Positions 26,686 through 34,477 of a DNA stretch of 64,000 nucleotides are shown here, piece after piece; position 1 is the first letter of the stretch, and each line of letters opens with the position of its first letter. The stretch lies in assembly GCF_029542625.1 (NCBI RefSeq), contig NZ_CP120733.1, forward strand, positions 3,286,001 to 3,350,000. Direction: 5' to 3'. The position numbers were made by a program, and so were the translations under genes. The DNA comes from Tepidibacter hydrothermalis. GTDB taxonomy: Bacteria; Bacillota; Clostridia; Peptostreptococcales; Peptostreptococcaceae. The notes under the pieces are model-generated. The model saw only the letters and a list, made by a program, of their open reading frames with translations, was not told the DNA's origin and made no database searches.

Positions 26686-27581
26686 CTTTCGTCCGCCTCT
26701 CCAACTGTATTTATAAATAATTCTTCAAGTGCATTTTCTTTTCTCTTTATCATATATAACAATCCATCATTTTTAACTATTGTATTTACAACCTTTGGAA
26801 TAGTCTTATCATCAACATGTATTTCTATATTATTATTTGATATATTGACAATAGGGTCAATCTTTTTTAGATCATTTATAATCTTATCATTTATATTTTC
26901 TACTAAAGCCATTACTGGTGAATATATTAGTTCATCCATTGTTCCTACTTTTTTGATATTACCTTTATCTAGTATAGCAATTCTATCTGATATCAGTTCA
27001 ACTTCACTTAATAAGTGAGTATTTAAAAATATCGTTTTTCCTTGATTTTTCAAGTCTGATATAATGTCACGAACCTGCTTTCTTCCAACAGGATCCAGTG
27101 CACTTGTTGGTTCGTCCAAAAACAGTATTTTAGGATTTGAAATAATAGCACATCCAAGACCTATCCTTTGCTTCATACCCTTGCTGTATTCTTTTAACTT
27201 CTTTTTTTCATGACCCTTAAGCCCTACTATTAAAAGTACTTCTTCTATTCTCTTTTTTATATCTTGCTTACCCATCTTGTATAAAAGCCCGTGATTGAAT
27301 AAAAGCTCATACCCTGTAAGCCAATTTTGATATTGAAAAAGCTCAGGTAAATAACCTATTTCCTTTCTAACTTCTACATTACCTATATTTTTTCCTAGAA
27401 TCATGCCTTCTCCAGATGTTGGATGAAGTATTCCTAAAAGTGTTCTTATAAATGTACTTTTTCCAGCACCATTTTTTCCAAGGAAACTAAAAACTTCCCC
27501 CTCTCTTACAGAGAGGGAGATATTAGCAAAGCCACCTTTTCCATTAAATTGTTTAGTTAAATTTTGAGTTTGTATAACCAT
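26682..27581 (-). CDS. ABC-2 transporter ATP-binding protein of the ECF operon
   Basis: A 299-aa ATPase of the BcrA/CcmA type. Walker A is LGKNGAGKSTF, the signature is EYSKGMKQRIGLG, Walker B is PKILFLDEPTSALDP and the switch His is in FLNTHLLSEVE. The extra C-terminal 80 residues are usual for this branch. It starts 2 bp after the anti-sigma gene and overlaps the permease gene by 4 bp, so all are one transcript. Confidence 0.92.
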   Translation of the reverse strand: MVIQTQNLTKQFNGKGGFANISLSVREGEVFSFLGKNGAGKSTFIRTLLGILHPTSGEGMILGKNIGNVEVRKEIGYLPELFQYQNWLTGYELLFNHGLLYKMGKQDIKKRIEEVLLIVGLKGHEKKKLKEYSKGMKQRIGLGCAIISNPKILFLDEPTSALDPVGRKQVRDIISDLKNQGKTIFLNTHLLSEVELISDRIAILDKGNIKKVGTMDELIYSPVMALVENINDKIINDLKKIDPIVNISNNNIEIHVDDKTIPKVVNTIVKNDGLLYMIKRKENALEELFINTVGEADER

Positions 27582-27583
27582 AA

Positions 27584-28687
27584 TTAAAACATCTCCTCAA
27601 CAGCTTGTATTACTTCTTTTTCTTCACAATCACTGTTTATCATATACGTATTTCCTTCATAGTTAAAAAATATACCTATATTCTGATAAGATTTCTCCTT
27701 ATTTTTTATTAATACAGCTTTTTGTCCATTAATAGTTATATCTTTTTTTATTTGAGATTCTGGATTATACGGTATTACAAGTGTAGATTCCAACTTATCT
27801 ATAGATGCAAATTGTCTTTTTAAATTCTCTGGTAAAATTTTCATAGTAATCAATGTATTTATTAAATCTTTTTCATCTACATCTTTTGGAATTTTGATCT
27901 CAGGTGTTTTCATTTGTATAACTTGTATATAATCTTCTCTTGAGCTTTTATCCCCTTGTTCTTTTTTATTCATTGTATATGACATAGAATCTTCAAAACT
28001 AATACCGAAGTTCTTATTATCTAAAGATTTTGGAAGCTTAGTATCTTCTCCCAAATAAGCTAATAAATCATTAGCTTTATCTACATCTAATTTCATATTT
28101 AAATTTGATGCTGGAATTTTATTTACATATTCATATTTAAACTTTTCAGTTTCTTTAATCACATTGTCTATTTTTAATTCTTTTTTTATCATATCTTCTG
28201 TTGGGTTATCTAAACCTGGTAGTGCTTCTTCTTTTGAACTTACACTTAAACTTCCCATATCACCTATTTCAAGTTCCCCTGTACCTTTCTCAAATAAAGC
28301 TTGAATTTCTCGTATATCTTGCTCATTAATAGCAACACTTTTCACTTCTTGAACTCTAAAAATCTTTAAAAAATCTTCTGCCATAGCTCTAACAGGCTCT
28401 GCAAATACTAATCCTGCACAAATAACTAACCCTGCAGCTAATGCAGTCCATCTTTTCATATTTTTATTCATATTTATAACTCTCCTTTTTTCTACCTTTA
28501 TATTTGGTCTTAATGGTATCTGTAAATCTTTATTTAATAAGTTCTGTACTGATTTATCTTGATAATTTAATATATCGTATTTTTGCTTACATTTTGGACA
28601 AGAATTTATATGTCTTAATGCTTCATCTACATCGCCTTCATAGCTATTATCTATTATTTGTTGAAGTATTTTTTCTTCATAGCACAT
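27584..28687 (-). CDS. Anti-sigma factor-like membrane protein (zinc finger, DUF4367-like C-terminus)
   Basis: A 367-aa protein predicted to bind the adjacent ECF sigma factor and release it on an envelope signal. The N-terminus has the zinc anti-sigma motif HINSCPKC (His25-x3-Cys29-x2-Cys32). A membrane segment (about residues 81-98, WTALAAGLVICAGLVFAEP) is followed by a large outer domain whose end (INGQKAVLIKNKEKSYQNIG, YEGNTYMINSDC) resembles DUF4367. Its ATG lies within the sigma gene (11-bp overlap) after AAGGAGAAGG. Confidence 0.82.
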   Translation of the reverse strand: MCYEEKILQQIIDNSYEGDVDEALRHINSCPKCKQKYDILNYQDKSVQNLLNKDLQIPLRPNIKVEKRRVINMNKNMKRWTALAAGLVICAGLVFAEPVRAMAEDFLKIFRVQEVKSVAINEQDIREIQALFEKGTGELEIGDMGSLSVSSKEEALPGLDNPTEDMIKKELKIDNVIKETEKFKYEYVNKIPASNLNMKLDVDKANDLLAYLGEDTKLPKSLDNKNFGISFEDSMSYTMNKKEQGDKSSREDYIQVIQMKTPEIKIPKDVDEKDLINTLITMKILPENLKRQFASIDKLESTLVIPYNPESQIKKDITINGQKAVLIKNKEKSYQNIGIFFNYEGNTYMINSDCEEKEVIQAVEEMF

Positions 28688-29213
28688 TCAAATCACCTTC
28701 TCCTTCATATAGTTTCAAAAACTTTTTCTTTCCTCGTGCTATAATCTGACTTATATTATTTTTAGGAATACCCGTTGCATTGTGTATTTCTTCATAAGAG
28801 TATCCTGAAAATTTTAGAATAAGACATGTACTTTGTTCATTTGAAAGACTAGATAAAATATTTCTAACTGATTTTATCTGTTCATTTCTAAATATCTGAT
28901 CCTCTATACTAAATATATTGTTTACATCTTCCAACATATTTTCTTCTCTTTTTAACCTTCTTTTTTCACCTCTTATGTGATTAAGTGCTAAATTAGTAGC
29001 GACTTTAGATAACCAGGCTCCTACAAACTCTATATCCTCTTTAGTGTTATAGTACTTTATAAATACTTCTTGAGTTATATCCTCTGCTAGTTCATTACTT
29101 CCTAATAAGTAATATAATTGTTTGTATACTACTGTATAATATTTTTCGTAGTCTATTTGAAATTGTTCTTCTTTTAATTGTTTTCTTCTTAGGATCCTAA
29201 AAATCTTGATCAC
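28677..29213 (-). CDS. ECF RNA polymerase sigma factor
   Basis: A protein of about 178 aa with sigma region 2 (ELAEDITQEVFIKYY and FVGAWLSKVATNLALNHIR) and region 4 (EQSTCLILKFSGYSYEEIHNATGIPKNNI with its helix-turn-helix). It should direct polymerase to its own operon. The start is odd: a perfect 16S-complementary AGGAGGTGATC spans 29219-29209, so the GTG at 29213 lies inside the ribosome site; the codon at normal spacing is ATT (29204). It overlaps the anti-sigma gene by 11 bp, as is usual for such pairs. I keep the GTG bound but consider ATT possible. Confidence 0.9.
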   Translation of the reverse strand: MIKIFRILRRKQLKEEQFQIDYEKYYTVVYKQLYYLLGSNELAEDITQEVFIKYYNTKEDIEFVGAWLSKVATNLALNHIRGEKRRLKREENMLEDVNNIFSIEDQIFRNEQIKSVRNILSSLSNEQSTCLILKFSGYSYEEIHNATGIPKNNISQIIARGKKKFLKLYEGEGDLNVL

Positions 29214-29235
29214 CTCCTGCTCTCATATATATAAA

Positions 29236-29262
29236 CACCACTGTATAAAAAAAAATGACACT
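29236..29262 (-). promoter_or_regulatory. Possible ECF-type promoter of the sigma operon
   Basis: The minus strand reads TGTCATTTTTTTTTATACAG then TGGTG, a T-tract-centred motif directly upstream of the sigma gene. The operon may be autoregulated here; this is a tentative match to ECF promoter architecture only. Confidence 0.3.
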
Positions 29263-29290
29263 TTTATAAAAAAAATTTTTAATATAATAA

Positions 29291-29320
29291 ATGCCATGGC
29301 TTTAGTCTAAGCCATGGCAT
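29291..29320 (-). terminator. Terminator after the 268-aa membrane protein gene
   Basis: ATGCCATGGC-TTAGACTAAA-GCCATGGCAT hairpin 8 bp past the stop codon at 29329; the following stretch on the minus strand is T-rich (TTATTATATT) rather than a clean U-run. Confidence 0.65.
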
Positions 29321-29328
29321 CCAATATA

Positions 29329-30135
29329 CTAATCTTCCTCAGGTTCAAATTCCCAGTCAACTTCATAATACCCTTTTGTATTTTCCCCAGTTGCAATAAG
29401 TCTATATATAGTATTCTTCTTAATAGGTACACTTATACTCCATTCTTCATTTGTATAAAAAGTTTTAACTGGTTCTCCATTATATTTATAAAGTCCAATC
29501 TTTAAAGATCCTTTTTTAACCTTAGATTTATAATTTATCTTTAGATTTCCATCCTTAGGATATCTTATTTCAGCTTCTTCGCTCGAATTAAAATCTGAAT
29601 AACTACTTTTGAATGTATTCTCTGTCTTAATAACTTCAGCATTATCACTTCTTTCATAATTGGTAATTTTATTACTATATGTTTTACTTGAAGATGCTGT
29701 CATACCTATAGCATCTCTTTCATAATTGTTAAATCCCTTATATATCAGCTTAACAGTTAATAATGCTCCTCCAAACAATAATACTATAATTAAAGTTAAT
29801 ATAATTAATAATTTTGTTATTACTTTTTTGTCAACTTTTATACTTTTAAACATATCTTTACTTTGTAAATTATACTTCTCTTCATTGTCGAAACTTTTAT
29901 TATGATTAACTATCAGATATGTAAGAAAACCTAAATGATATGGAACAAATGCAGTAGTTAAGGTCCACAAAAGAGTATCTAGTCCTTTATTCTTGCTATC
30001 TTTATACACATAAATAACTGTAAATATCCAAAACAAAGCATTACATATGCTAACTATAATGCTTGCTCCAGCTAATAATGACATACTTCTCATCATATCT
30101 GAAACTATACCATCAGTACAATTAATCTCATACAT
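29329..30135 (-). CDS. Hypothetical membrane protein with extracellular C-terminal domain
   Basis: A 268-aa protein of unknown function. Hydrophobic segments lie at about residues 20-42 and 57-77 (resembling the phospholipase-D N-terminal-type helices LLWTLTTAFVPYHLGFLTYL) and 110-130. The rest is a hydrophilic outer domain with beta character (LKINYKSKVKKGSLKIGLY, TFYTNEEWSISVPIK), which might be a carbohydrate or lipid-binding fold. AGAGAGGATG precedes the ATG. It lies directly upstream of the ECF operon but has its own terminator. Confidence 0.55.
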   Translation of the reverse strand: MYEINCTDGIVSDMMRSMSLLAGASIIVSICNALFWIFTVIYVYKDSKNKGLDTLLWTLTTAFVPYHLGFLTYLIVNHNKSFDNEEKYNLQSKDMFKSIKVDKKVITKLLIILTLIIVLLFGGALLTVKLIYKGFNNYERDAIGMTASSSKTYSNKITNYERSDNAEVIKTENTFKSSYSDFNSSEEAEIRYPKDGNLKINYKSKVKKGSLKIGLYKYNGEPVKTFYTNEEWSISVPIKKNTIYRLIATGENTKGYYEVDWEFEPEED

Positions 30136-30358
30136 CTAAATCATCCTCTCTCTATTTATCCGAAATCTAAAAGTTCTAAAACTCAATCTGAATTAAGTTT
30201 TACTTTATATCATAATAAATATTATACACCATTTGTATATTTATGGTAATGAATGTATATATTTTATATTACTTTTCATAATTTTCTTTCAAAAATATAT
30301 AGTATGAAACCGATTCCTATGGTACAATATCCTATAATACAGTTAAGGGGTGATTTTG

Positions 30359-31351
30359 ATGGATTTAAATAAAATACCTAAAATAGAGCTACATTGCCAT
30401 CTTGATGGAAGTGTTAGACCTGATACAATATTAGATATAGCTAATAAAGATAATATAGATATTCCAACTTATAATATAAATGAACTAAAAAAATATATAA
30501 CAGCTCCTGAAGAGTGCCATTCTTTAGATGAATATTTAGCTACATTTGATATAGCTAATAAAGTCATGCAAACAAAGGAAAATATCAAAAGAATTGCATA
30601 TGAACTTCTTGAGGATGTTTCAAAGTACAATGTAAAGTATATAGAGATGAGATTTGCTCCTTTGTTTCATATGGCAAAAGGACTTAAATTTGATGAAATA
30701 GTTCAAAGTGTTTTAGATGGAATTAAAGAAGCTGAAAGTAAGTTTGATGTAAGAGGAAACGTAATACTATGCTGTATGAGACATATGAGTGCTGATGATG
30801 CTATATTTGTAATAGAAGAAGGTAAAAAGTTTTTAGGAAAAGGAGTTGTTGCAGTTGACCTTGCAGGTAGTGAGAACTTAAATTTTCCTGAAAAGTTCAA
30901 AGAAGCATTCGACCTTGCTAAAAGTTACGAATATAATATAACAATTCACGCTGGAGAGACTGGAATTGGTGAGAATGTATTTAAGTCTATAGAGATGCTT
31001 CATGCTCAGAGAATTGGCCATGGAGTCTTTGCTAAAGACTGTGTTAAATCATATCAAATGCTAAAAGATATGGGTGTTACACTTGAAATGTGCCCAACTA
31101 GTAATGTTCAAACAAAGGCAGTTAACGCATACGAAGAGCATCCTCTAAAAGATTTCTTAGATGATGATATAAGAATTAGTGTAAATACAGACAATATGAC
31201 TGTATCCGATATAGATTTAGACAGAGAGTTCAAAATATTAAATGAGATTAATAAGTTGACTGAAGAAGATTTCAAAAGAATCTACCTATACAGCGTACAT
31301 GCATCATTTGCATCTGATGAGGTTAAAGAAGAATTAAGAAAATATGTATAA
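30359..31351 (+). CDS. add: Adenosine deaminase
   Basis: A cytosolic zinc enzyme converting adenosine to inosine. Metal and catalytic motifs are in order: ELHCHLDGS (His12 and His14), ITIHAGETG (His and the Glu base), QRIGHG and VNTDNMT (Asp). The length of 330 aa is normal. ATG 30359 follows AAGGGGTG by 7 nt, so the GTG at 30350 is rejected. It is monocistronic, with a terminator 8 bp downstream. Confidence 0.94.
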   Translation: MDLNKIPKIELHCHLDGSVRPDTILDIANKDNIDIPTYNINELKKYITAPEECHSLDEYLATFDIANKVMQTKENIKRIAYELLEDVSKYNVKYIEMRFAPLFHMAKGLKFDEIVQSVLDGIKEAESKFDVRGNVILCCMRHMSADDAIFVIEEGKKFLGKGVVAVDLAGSENLNFPEKFKEAFDLAKSYEYNITIHAGETGIGENVFKSIEMLHAQRIGHGVFAKDCVKSYQMLKDMGVTLEMCPTSNVQTKAVNAYEEHPLKDFLDDDIRISVNTDNMTVSDIDLDREFKILNEINKLTEEDFKRIYLYSVHASFASDEVKEELRKYV

Positions 31352-31358
31352 TAAAACA

Positions 31359-31399
31359 AGGGTTATTGAAATTTTTAAAATTTCAATAACCCTTATTTT
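31359..31399 (+). terminator. Terminator after add, with palindrome-like stem
   Basis: AAGGGTTATTGAAATTTT / AAAATTTCAATAACCCTTATTTT. The stem GGTTATTGAAAT is the same as the base of the collapsed GTCTGACC element at 16397, which may be coincidence or a further reduced copy. Confidence 0.85.
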
Positions 31400-31515
31400 C
31401 ATTAACTCTTAATATTTATTTTACCTTATAGTAAATTATAAAGTTTTCACTCTCTCTTTTATTTTATATATTTTTTCTATATTACTCCACTAATCAAAAT
31501 ATATTAAAAAAGTGC

Positions 31516-31542
31516 TAAATAGAACGCGAATTTTGTCGAATA
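31516..31542 (+). promoter_or_regulatory. Possible sigma-D (sigma-28) flagellar/chemotaxis promoter
   Basis: TAAA (31516-31519), 15 nt, GTCGAATA (31535-31542), close to the TAAA-N15-GCCGATAA consensus, about 45 bp upstream of a chemoreceptor gene. It suggests a motile host, but no flagellar genes are in the window. Confidence 0.45.
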
Positions 31543-31585
31543 ATATTTTAGTGCATTATTTAATAAATTAAAAGAGGTGAGTTGT

Positions 31586-33361
31586 GTGAAATACTTTAAT
31601 AAGTTTACAATCAGAACCAAAATTTTAGTAGGATTTATATTTGTTTCTTTAATTACAGGATTTATAGGATTTACTGGTTATAAGTCAAGGAAAAGTATAA
31701 TGAAAAATCAATATGAAATTGCAGATGTTCGTCTTCCTAGTGTAGCATCGCTATTAATATTAAGTGAAGCTCAAACAGCTGTACTTGTAGGAGAGCGTGG
31801 ACTATTCAACACTAATATGAGGGATACTGACATTAGAAATGCACAATATGCTTATATTGAAGCTGCTTTTAAAAGAGCTGATGAAGCTTGGAATACTTAT
31901 GCTCCTCTTCCACAGTCAGAAGAAGAAGCAATACTTTGGAAAAAATTTATACCCGAATGGAATCACTGGAAAGAAGGAAACCAGTTAATTTTAGACCTAT
32001 CTAAAGAAAAAGATAGATTAATTGCATCAGGAGTATCTTTTGATGATATTCAAATACAAAAATTAGATGAACAGGTTTATGAAGCTTCTATGAATAATAG
32101 AAAACCTTTTATTACAGCTGAAAGTACCCTTAATCAAATTATTGATATAAATATGGCTATAGCTAAAGAATCAAGTGAGCAAGGAAAAATAACATATGAA
32201 AATACGCGAAAAACAATTAGTATATCCATTTTTTTAGCTGTGTTATTATCAATATTGCTTGGTTTTATTATATCTATCAGAATAACCAAACCTATTAATA
32301 AAACGATATATATGTTAAAAGATATAGCTGAAGGAGAAGGTGATTTAACTAAGAGACTTGATGTTCACTCTAAAGATGAAGTAGGTGAACTTGCAAAGTA
32401 TTTCAATTTGTTTATAGATAACATTCAAGAATTAGTATCACAAGTAAAATATAATGCAGATAATTTAGCAGAATCATCTAGTCAAATTTCTTTAACTATG
32501 GATCAGAACAATAAAGGAATAGAAGAAATAGCTGTTGGAATATCTCAGGTATCAGACAGCTCACAAAATAATGCAAGTGTAGTTGAAGAAATAACAGCTA
32601 GTATTGAAGAGCTGGCAAGCAGTACAGAAATTATTTCTCAAGAATCAAAAAATGCATTCCAAAGTAGTAGTAACGCTTTAAAAATTGCAAATCAAGGAGC
32701 TAAAAATATAAAAGAAGTAGTATCCGCTAATAATACAGTTCAAGAATCAACAAAAGATGTCTATGAAGCTATAGGAGAGCTTAAAGTTTCGTCAGATAAA
32801 ATAGGTGAAATAGTCTCAATAATAACTAACATTTCAGAGCAAACAAACCTACTTTCATTAAATGCTGCAATAGAAGCAGCTAGAGCAGGAGAGCACGGAA
32901 AAGGTTTCGCAGTAGTAGCAGATGAGGTTAGAAAATTAGCAGAAGAAAGTAAAGAATCAGCCTTAAGTATTAATTCTTTAATAGGTGAAATTCAGATTAA
33001 AGCTGATAATGCTAATACAGCTATTTCAAAAGGACAAGAAGTAGTAGAAATAAGTGTTGAAAAATCAAATGTAATAAATGAACATTTCAAAAACATACTA
33101 GATTCTATAGAAGATATAAATGGAAAAATTGAAATGATATCTGATTCATCAAATAATCAGTCACAAGTAGCTGAAGAGATAACAAAAGCCATGGATGAAA
33201 TATCTGTATCAACTCAAGATAATGCAAGCTCAGTAGAGCAAATGAACGGAATTATAGACGGTCAAGTGAGCTCATTTGAAGAGATTGGTGCTAGTGTAGA
33301 AGAATTGCGAAATGTTGCATTTGAATTGAAAGATAAAACAGATCAATTTAATGTAGATTAA
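31586..33361 (+). CDS. Methyl-accepting chemotaxis protein
   Basis: A transmembrane chemoreceptor of about 591 aa. TM1 is at about residues 10-30, followed by a four-helix-bundle-type sensor ([19 protein letters not shown] onward), TM2 near 205-225 ([20 protein letters not shown]), a HAMP domain ([19 protein letters not shown]) and the signalling domain. Its conserved hairpin tip reads [23 protein letters not shown]-like, which binds CheA and CheW. The GTG at 31586 has GAGG 8 nt upstream. The ligand is unknown. Confidence 0.93.
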   Translation: MKYFNKFTIRTKILVGFIFVSLITGFIGFTGYKSRKSIMKNQYEIADVRLPSVASLLILSEAQTAVLVGERGLFNTNMRDTDIRNAQYAYIEAAFKRADEAWNTYAPLPQSEEEAILWKKFIPEWNHWKEGNQLILDLSKEKDRLIASGVSFDDIQIQKLDEQVYEASMNNRKPFITAESTLNQIIDINMAIAKESSEQGKITYENTRKTISISIFLAVLLSILLGFIISIRITKPINKTIYMLKDIAEGEGDLTKRLDVHSKDEVGELAKYFNLFIDNIQELVSQVKYNADNLAESSSQISLTMDQNNKGIEEIAVGISQVSDSSQNNASVVEEITASIEELASSTEIISQESKNAFQSSSNALKIANQGAKNIKEVVSANNTVQESTKDVYEAIGELKVSSDKIGEIVSIITNISEQTNLLSLNAAIEAARAGEHGKGFAVVADEVRKLAEESKESALSINSLIGEIQIKADNANTAISKGQEVVEISVEKSNVINEHFKNILDSIEDINGKIEMISDSSNNQSQVAEEITKAMDEISVSTQDNASSVEQMNGIIDGQVSSFEEIGASVEELRNVAFELKDKTDQFNVD

Positions 33362-33364
33362 TCA

Positions 33365-33404
33365 TAAAAAAAGTATACGATTATATAATCGTATACTTTT
33401 TTTA
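33365..33404. terminator. Bidirectional terminator between chemoreceptor and cupin genes
   Basis: AAAAAAGTATACGATTATATAATCGTATACTTTTTTT, symmetrical, between convergent genes. Confidence 0.88.
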
Positions 33405-33429
33405 TATGGCTTATACTTATATTATTTGT

Positions 33430-33768
33430 TTAACTCTTATCATTTATTTTACTAAAATGAGATGGTGCAGGAGCTTTTATAACAATTAGTTCGAGAACAT
33501 CATCATGAAGATTCTTTACATTCATTTTTGTGTTATAAGGAATTTCAAGTATATCCCCTCTTCTATATTCATGAATTTCTTGTTCATCTAATCCTATCGA
33601 TAATATTCCTTTAATGACTGTCATATAAACATTAGAATTAGAATAATGTTCAGGTAATCCGTCTTCCTTATTAAATATCATATGAATATAATTTATATTC
33701 TCATCCATAATAATTTTTTCAACAACTGTATTATTTCCTGTACTGTAATGAAAAACCTTCTCCACCAT
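33430..33768 (-). CDS. Small cupin-domain protein
   Basis: A 112-aa single-domain cupin. The core motif 1 region is VYMTVIKGILSIGLDEQE with HYSNSN just before it, and motif 2 is GDILEIPYNTKMNVKNLHDDVLELIVIKAP. Few metal-binding His residues are retained, so enzymatic activity is uncertain; it may be a binding protein. GGATG precedes the ATG. It lies between a chemoreceptor gene and a small-peptide unit. Confidence 0.75.
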   Translation of the reverse strand: MVEKVFHYSTGNNTVVEKIIMDENINYIHMIFNKEDGLPEHYSNSNVYMTVIKGILSIGLDEQEIHEYRRGDILEIPYNTKMNVKNLHDDVLELIVIKAPAPSHFSKINDKS

Positions 33769-33906
33769 AAATTTTCATCCTCTTTCATTATTTATTTTAG
33801 TATTAGTATAATCATTTACATTTATTTCATATACTATCATCTTATAATTAACGAAATATTTTTTCGGTAATATATGTTACCTATAGTATTCCCATTTATA
33901 TCAATT

Positions 33907-33935
33907 TTGCAGAGTCAATAGTATTATGTTATTAT
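33907..33935 (+). promoter_or_regulatory. Sigma-A-like promoter of the small-peptide unit
   Basis: TTGCAG (33907-33912), exactly 17 nt, TATTAT (33930-33935); transcription would begin just upstream of the structured leader. Confidence 0.5.
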
Positions 33936-33950
33936 TTAACAAATGTAGTT

Positions 33951-34054
33951 ATAAATCCACGGATATCTTCGTTAAGATTTTTATAGTAGAATTTACTATT
34001 ATGGATGTACTTTTAGTCATTCAAAGGTTATTGCGCTTTTATCCGTAAATTTAT
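33951..34054 (+). ncRNA. Predicted structured leader upstream of a 37-aa membrane peptide
   Basis: A closing helix of two parts, ATAAAT/ATTTAT (33951-56 with 34049-54) and ACGGAT/ATCCGT (33959-64 with 34041-46), separated by a CC/AA internal loop. It encloses hairpins ATCTT-CGTT-AAGAT (33965-78) and ATAGTA-GAATT-TACTAT (33983-99), then about 40 nt of loop. AAGGAG follows 4-5 nt after the closing helix. It does not match a riboswitch class I know. The structure is read directly; regulation is inferred. Confidence 0.5.
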
Positions 34055-34073
34055 CCACTAAGGAGTTTTGATT

Positions 34074-34187
34074 ATGAAAAATAAACCTTTTGAAGATAAA
34101 TTAAATTTATTTGTAGCATATTCTTTTGTTTGTGGACTTATTGGAATAGTTTTATATTATTTTTATTTATGTTATTTAATAGAATAG
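34074..34187 (+). CDS. Small membrane peptide, 37 aa
   Basis: MKNKPFEDKLNLFVAYSFVC begins a 37-aa peptide whose second half is one hydrophobic helix (about residues 12-35) ending CYLIE. AAGGAG lies 9 nt upstream of the ATG. A promoter, a structured leader and a TATTCTCAAAAAAA / TTTTTTCTTGAATA hairpin (34188-34219) make a compact, apparently complete unit. The size and form resemble small regulatory or toxic membrane peptides, but no homology is claimed. Confidence 0.5.
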   Translation: MKNKPFEDKLNLFVAYSFVCGLIGIVLYYFYLCYLIE

Positions 34188-34243
34188 TATATTCTCAAAA
34201 AAACTATTTTTTCTTGAATACACATAAACGCTAAAGCTATATT

Positions 34244-34446
34244 AAAAATGAAGCTTATTAAAATGTTAGCTTATTATTTAAATATTTTTGTATAAAACTT
34301 GTATTATGTCATTTGAATATCCGTTAATAAAGTTCGTTGTCTGACCAACGGGAGTTTAGAACTTTTAGGATATTCAATAAGACTTAATACTTAGTTTTAT
34401 TAAAAATATTTAACACATAAGCGGTATTTTAATAAGCTTCATTTTT
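34244..34446 (+). repeat. GTCTGACC palindromic element, copy 4 (full)
   Basis: A 203-bp palindrome with outer arms AAAAATGAAGCTTATTAAAAT and TATTTTAATAAGCTTCATTTTT. The apex is TTGTCTGACCAACGGGAG between GAATATCC and GGATATTC. It ends 32 bp past the 3' end of the glucosidase gene at 34478. Confidence 0.87.
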
Positions 34447-34477
34447 CTCTGAACAGCTATACTATGATTTTAAAATA

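Noticed and set aside
34074-34187. Type I toxin-antitoxin assignment for the 37-aa peptide
   Set aside because: Size and hydrophobicity fit, but I see no antisense RNA promoter opposite the gene and no sequence match to known toxins.
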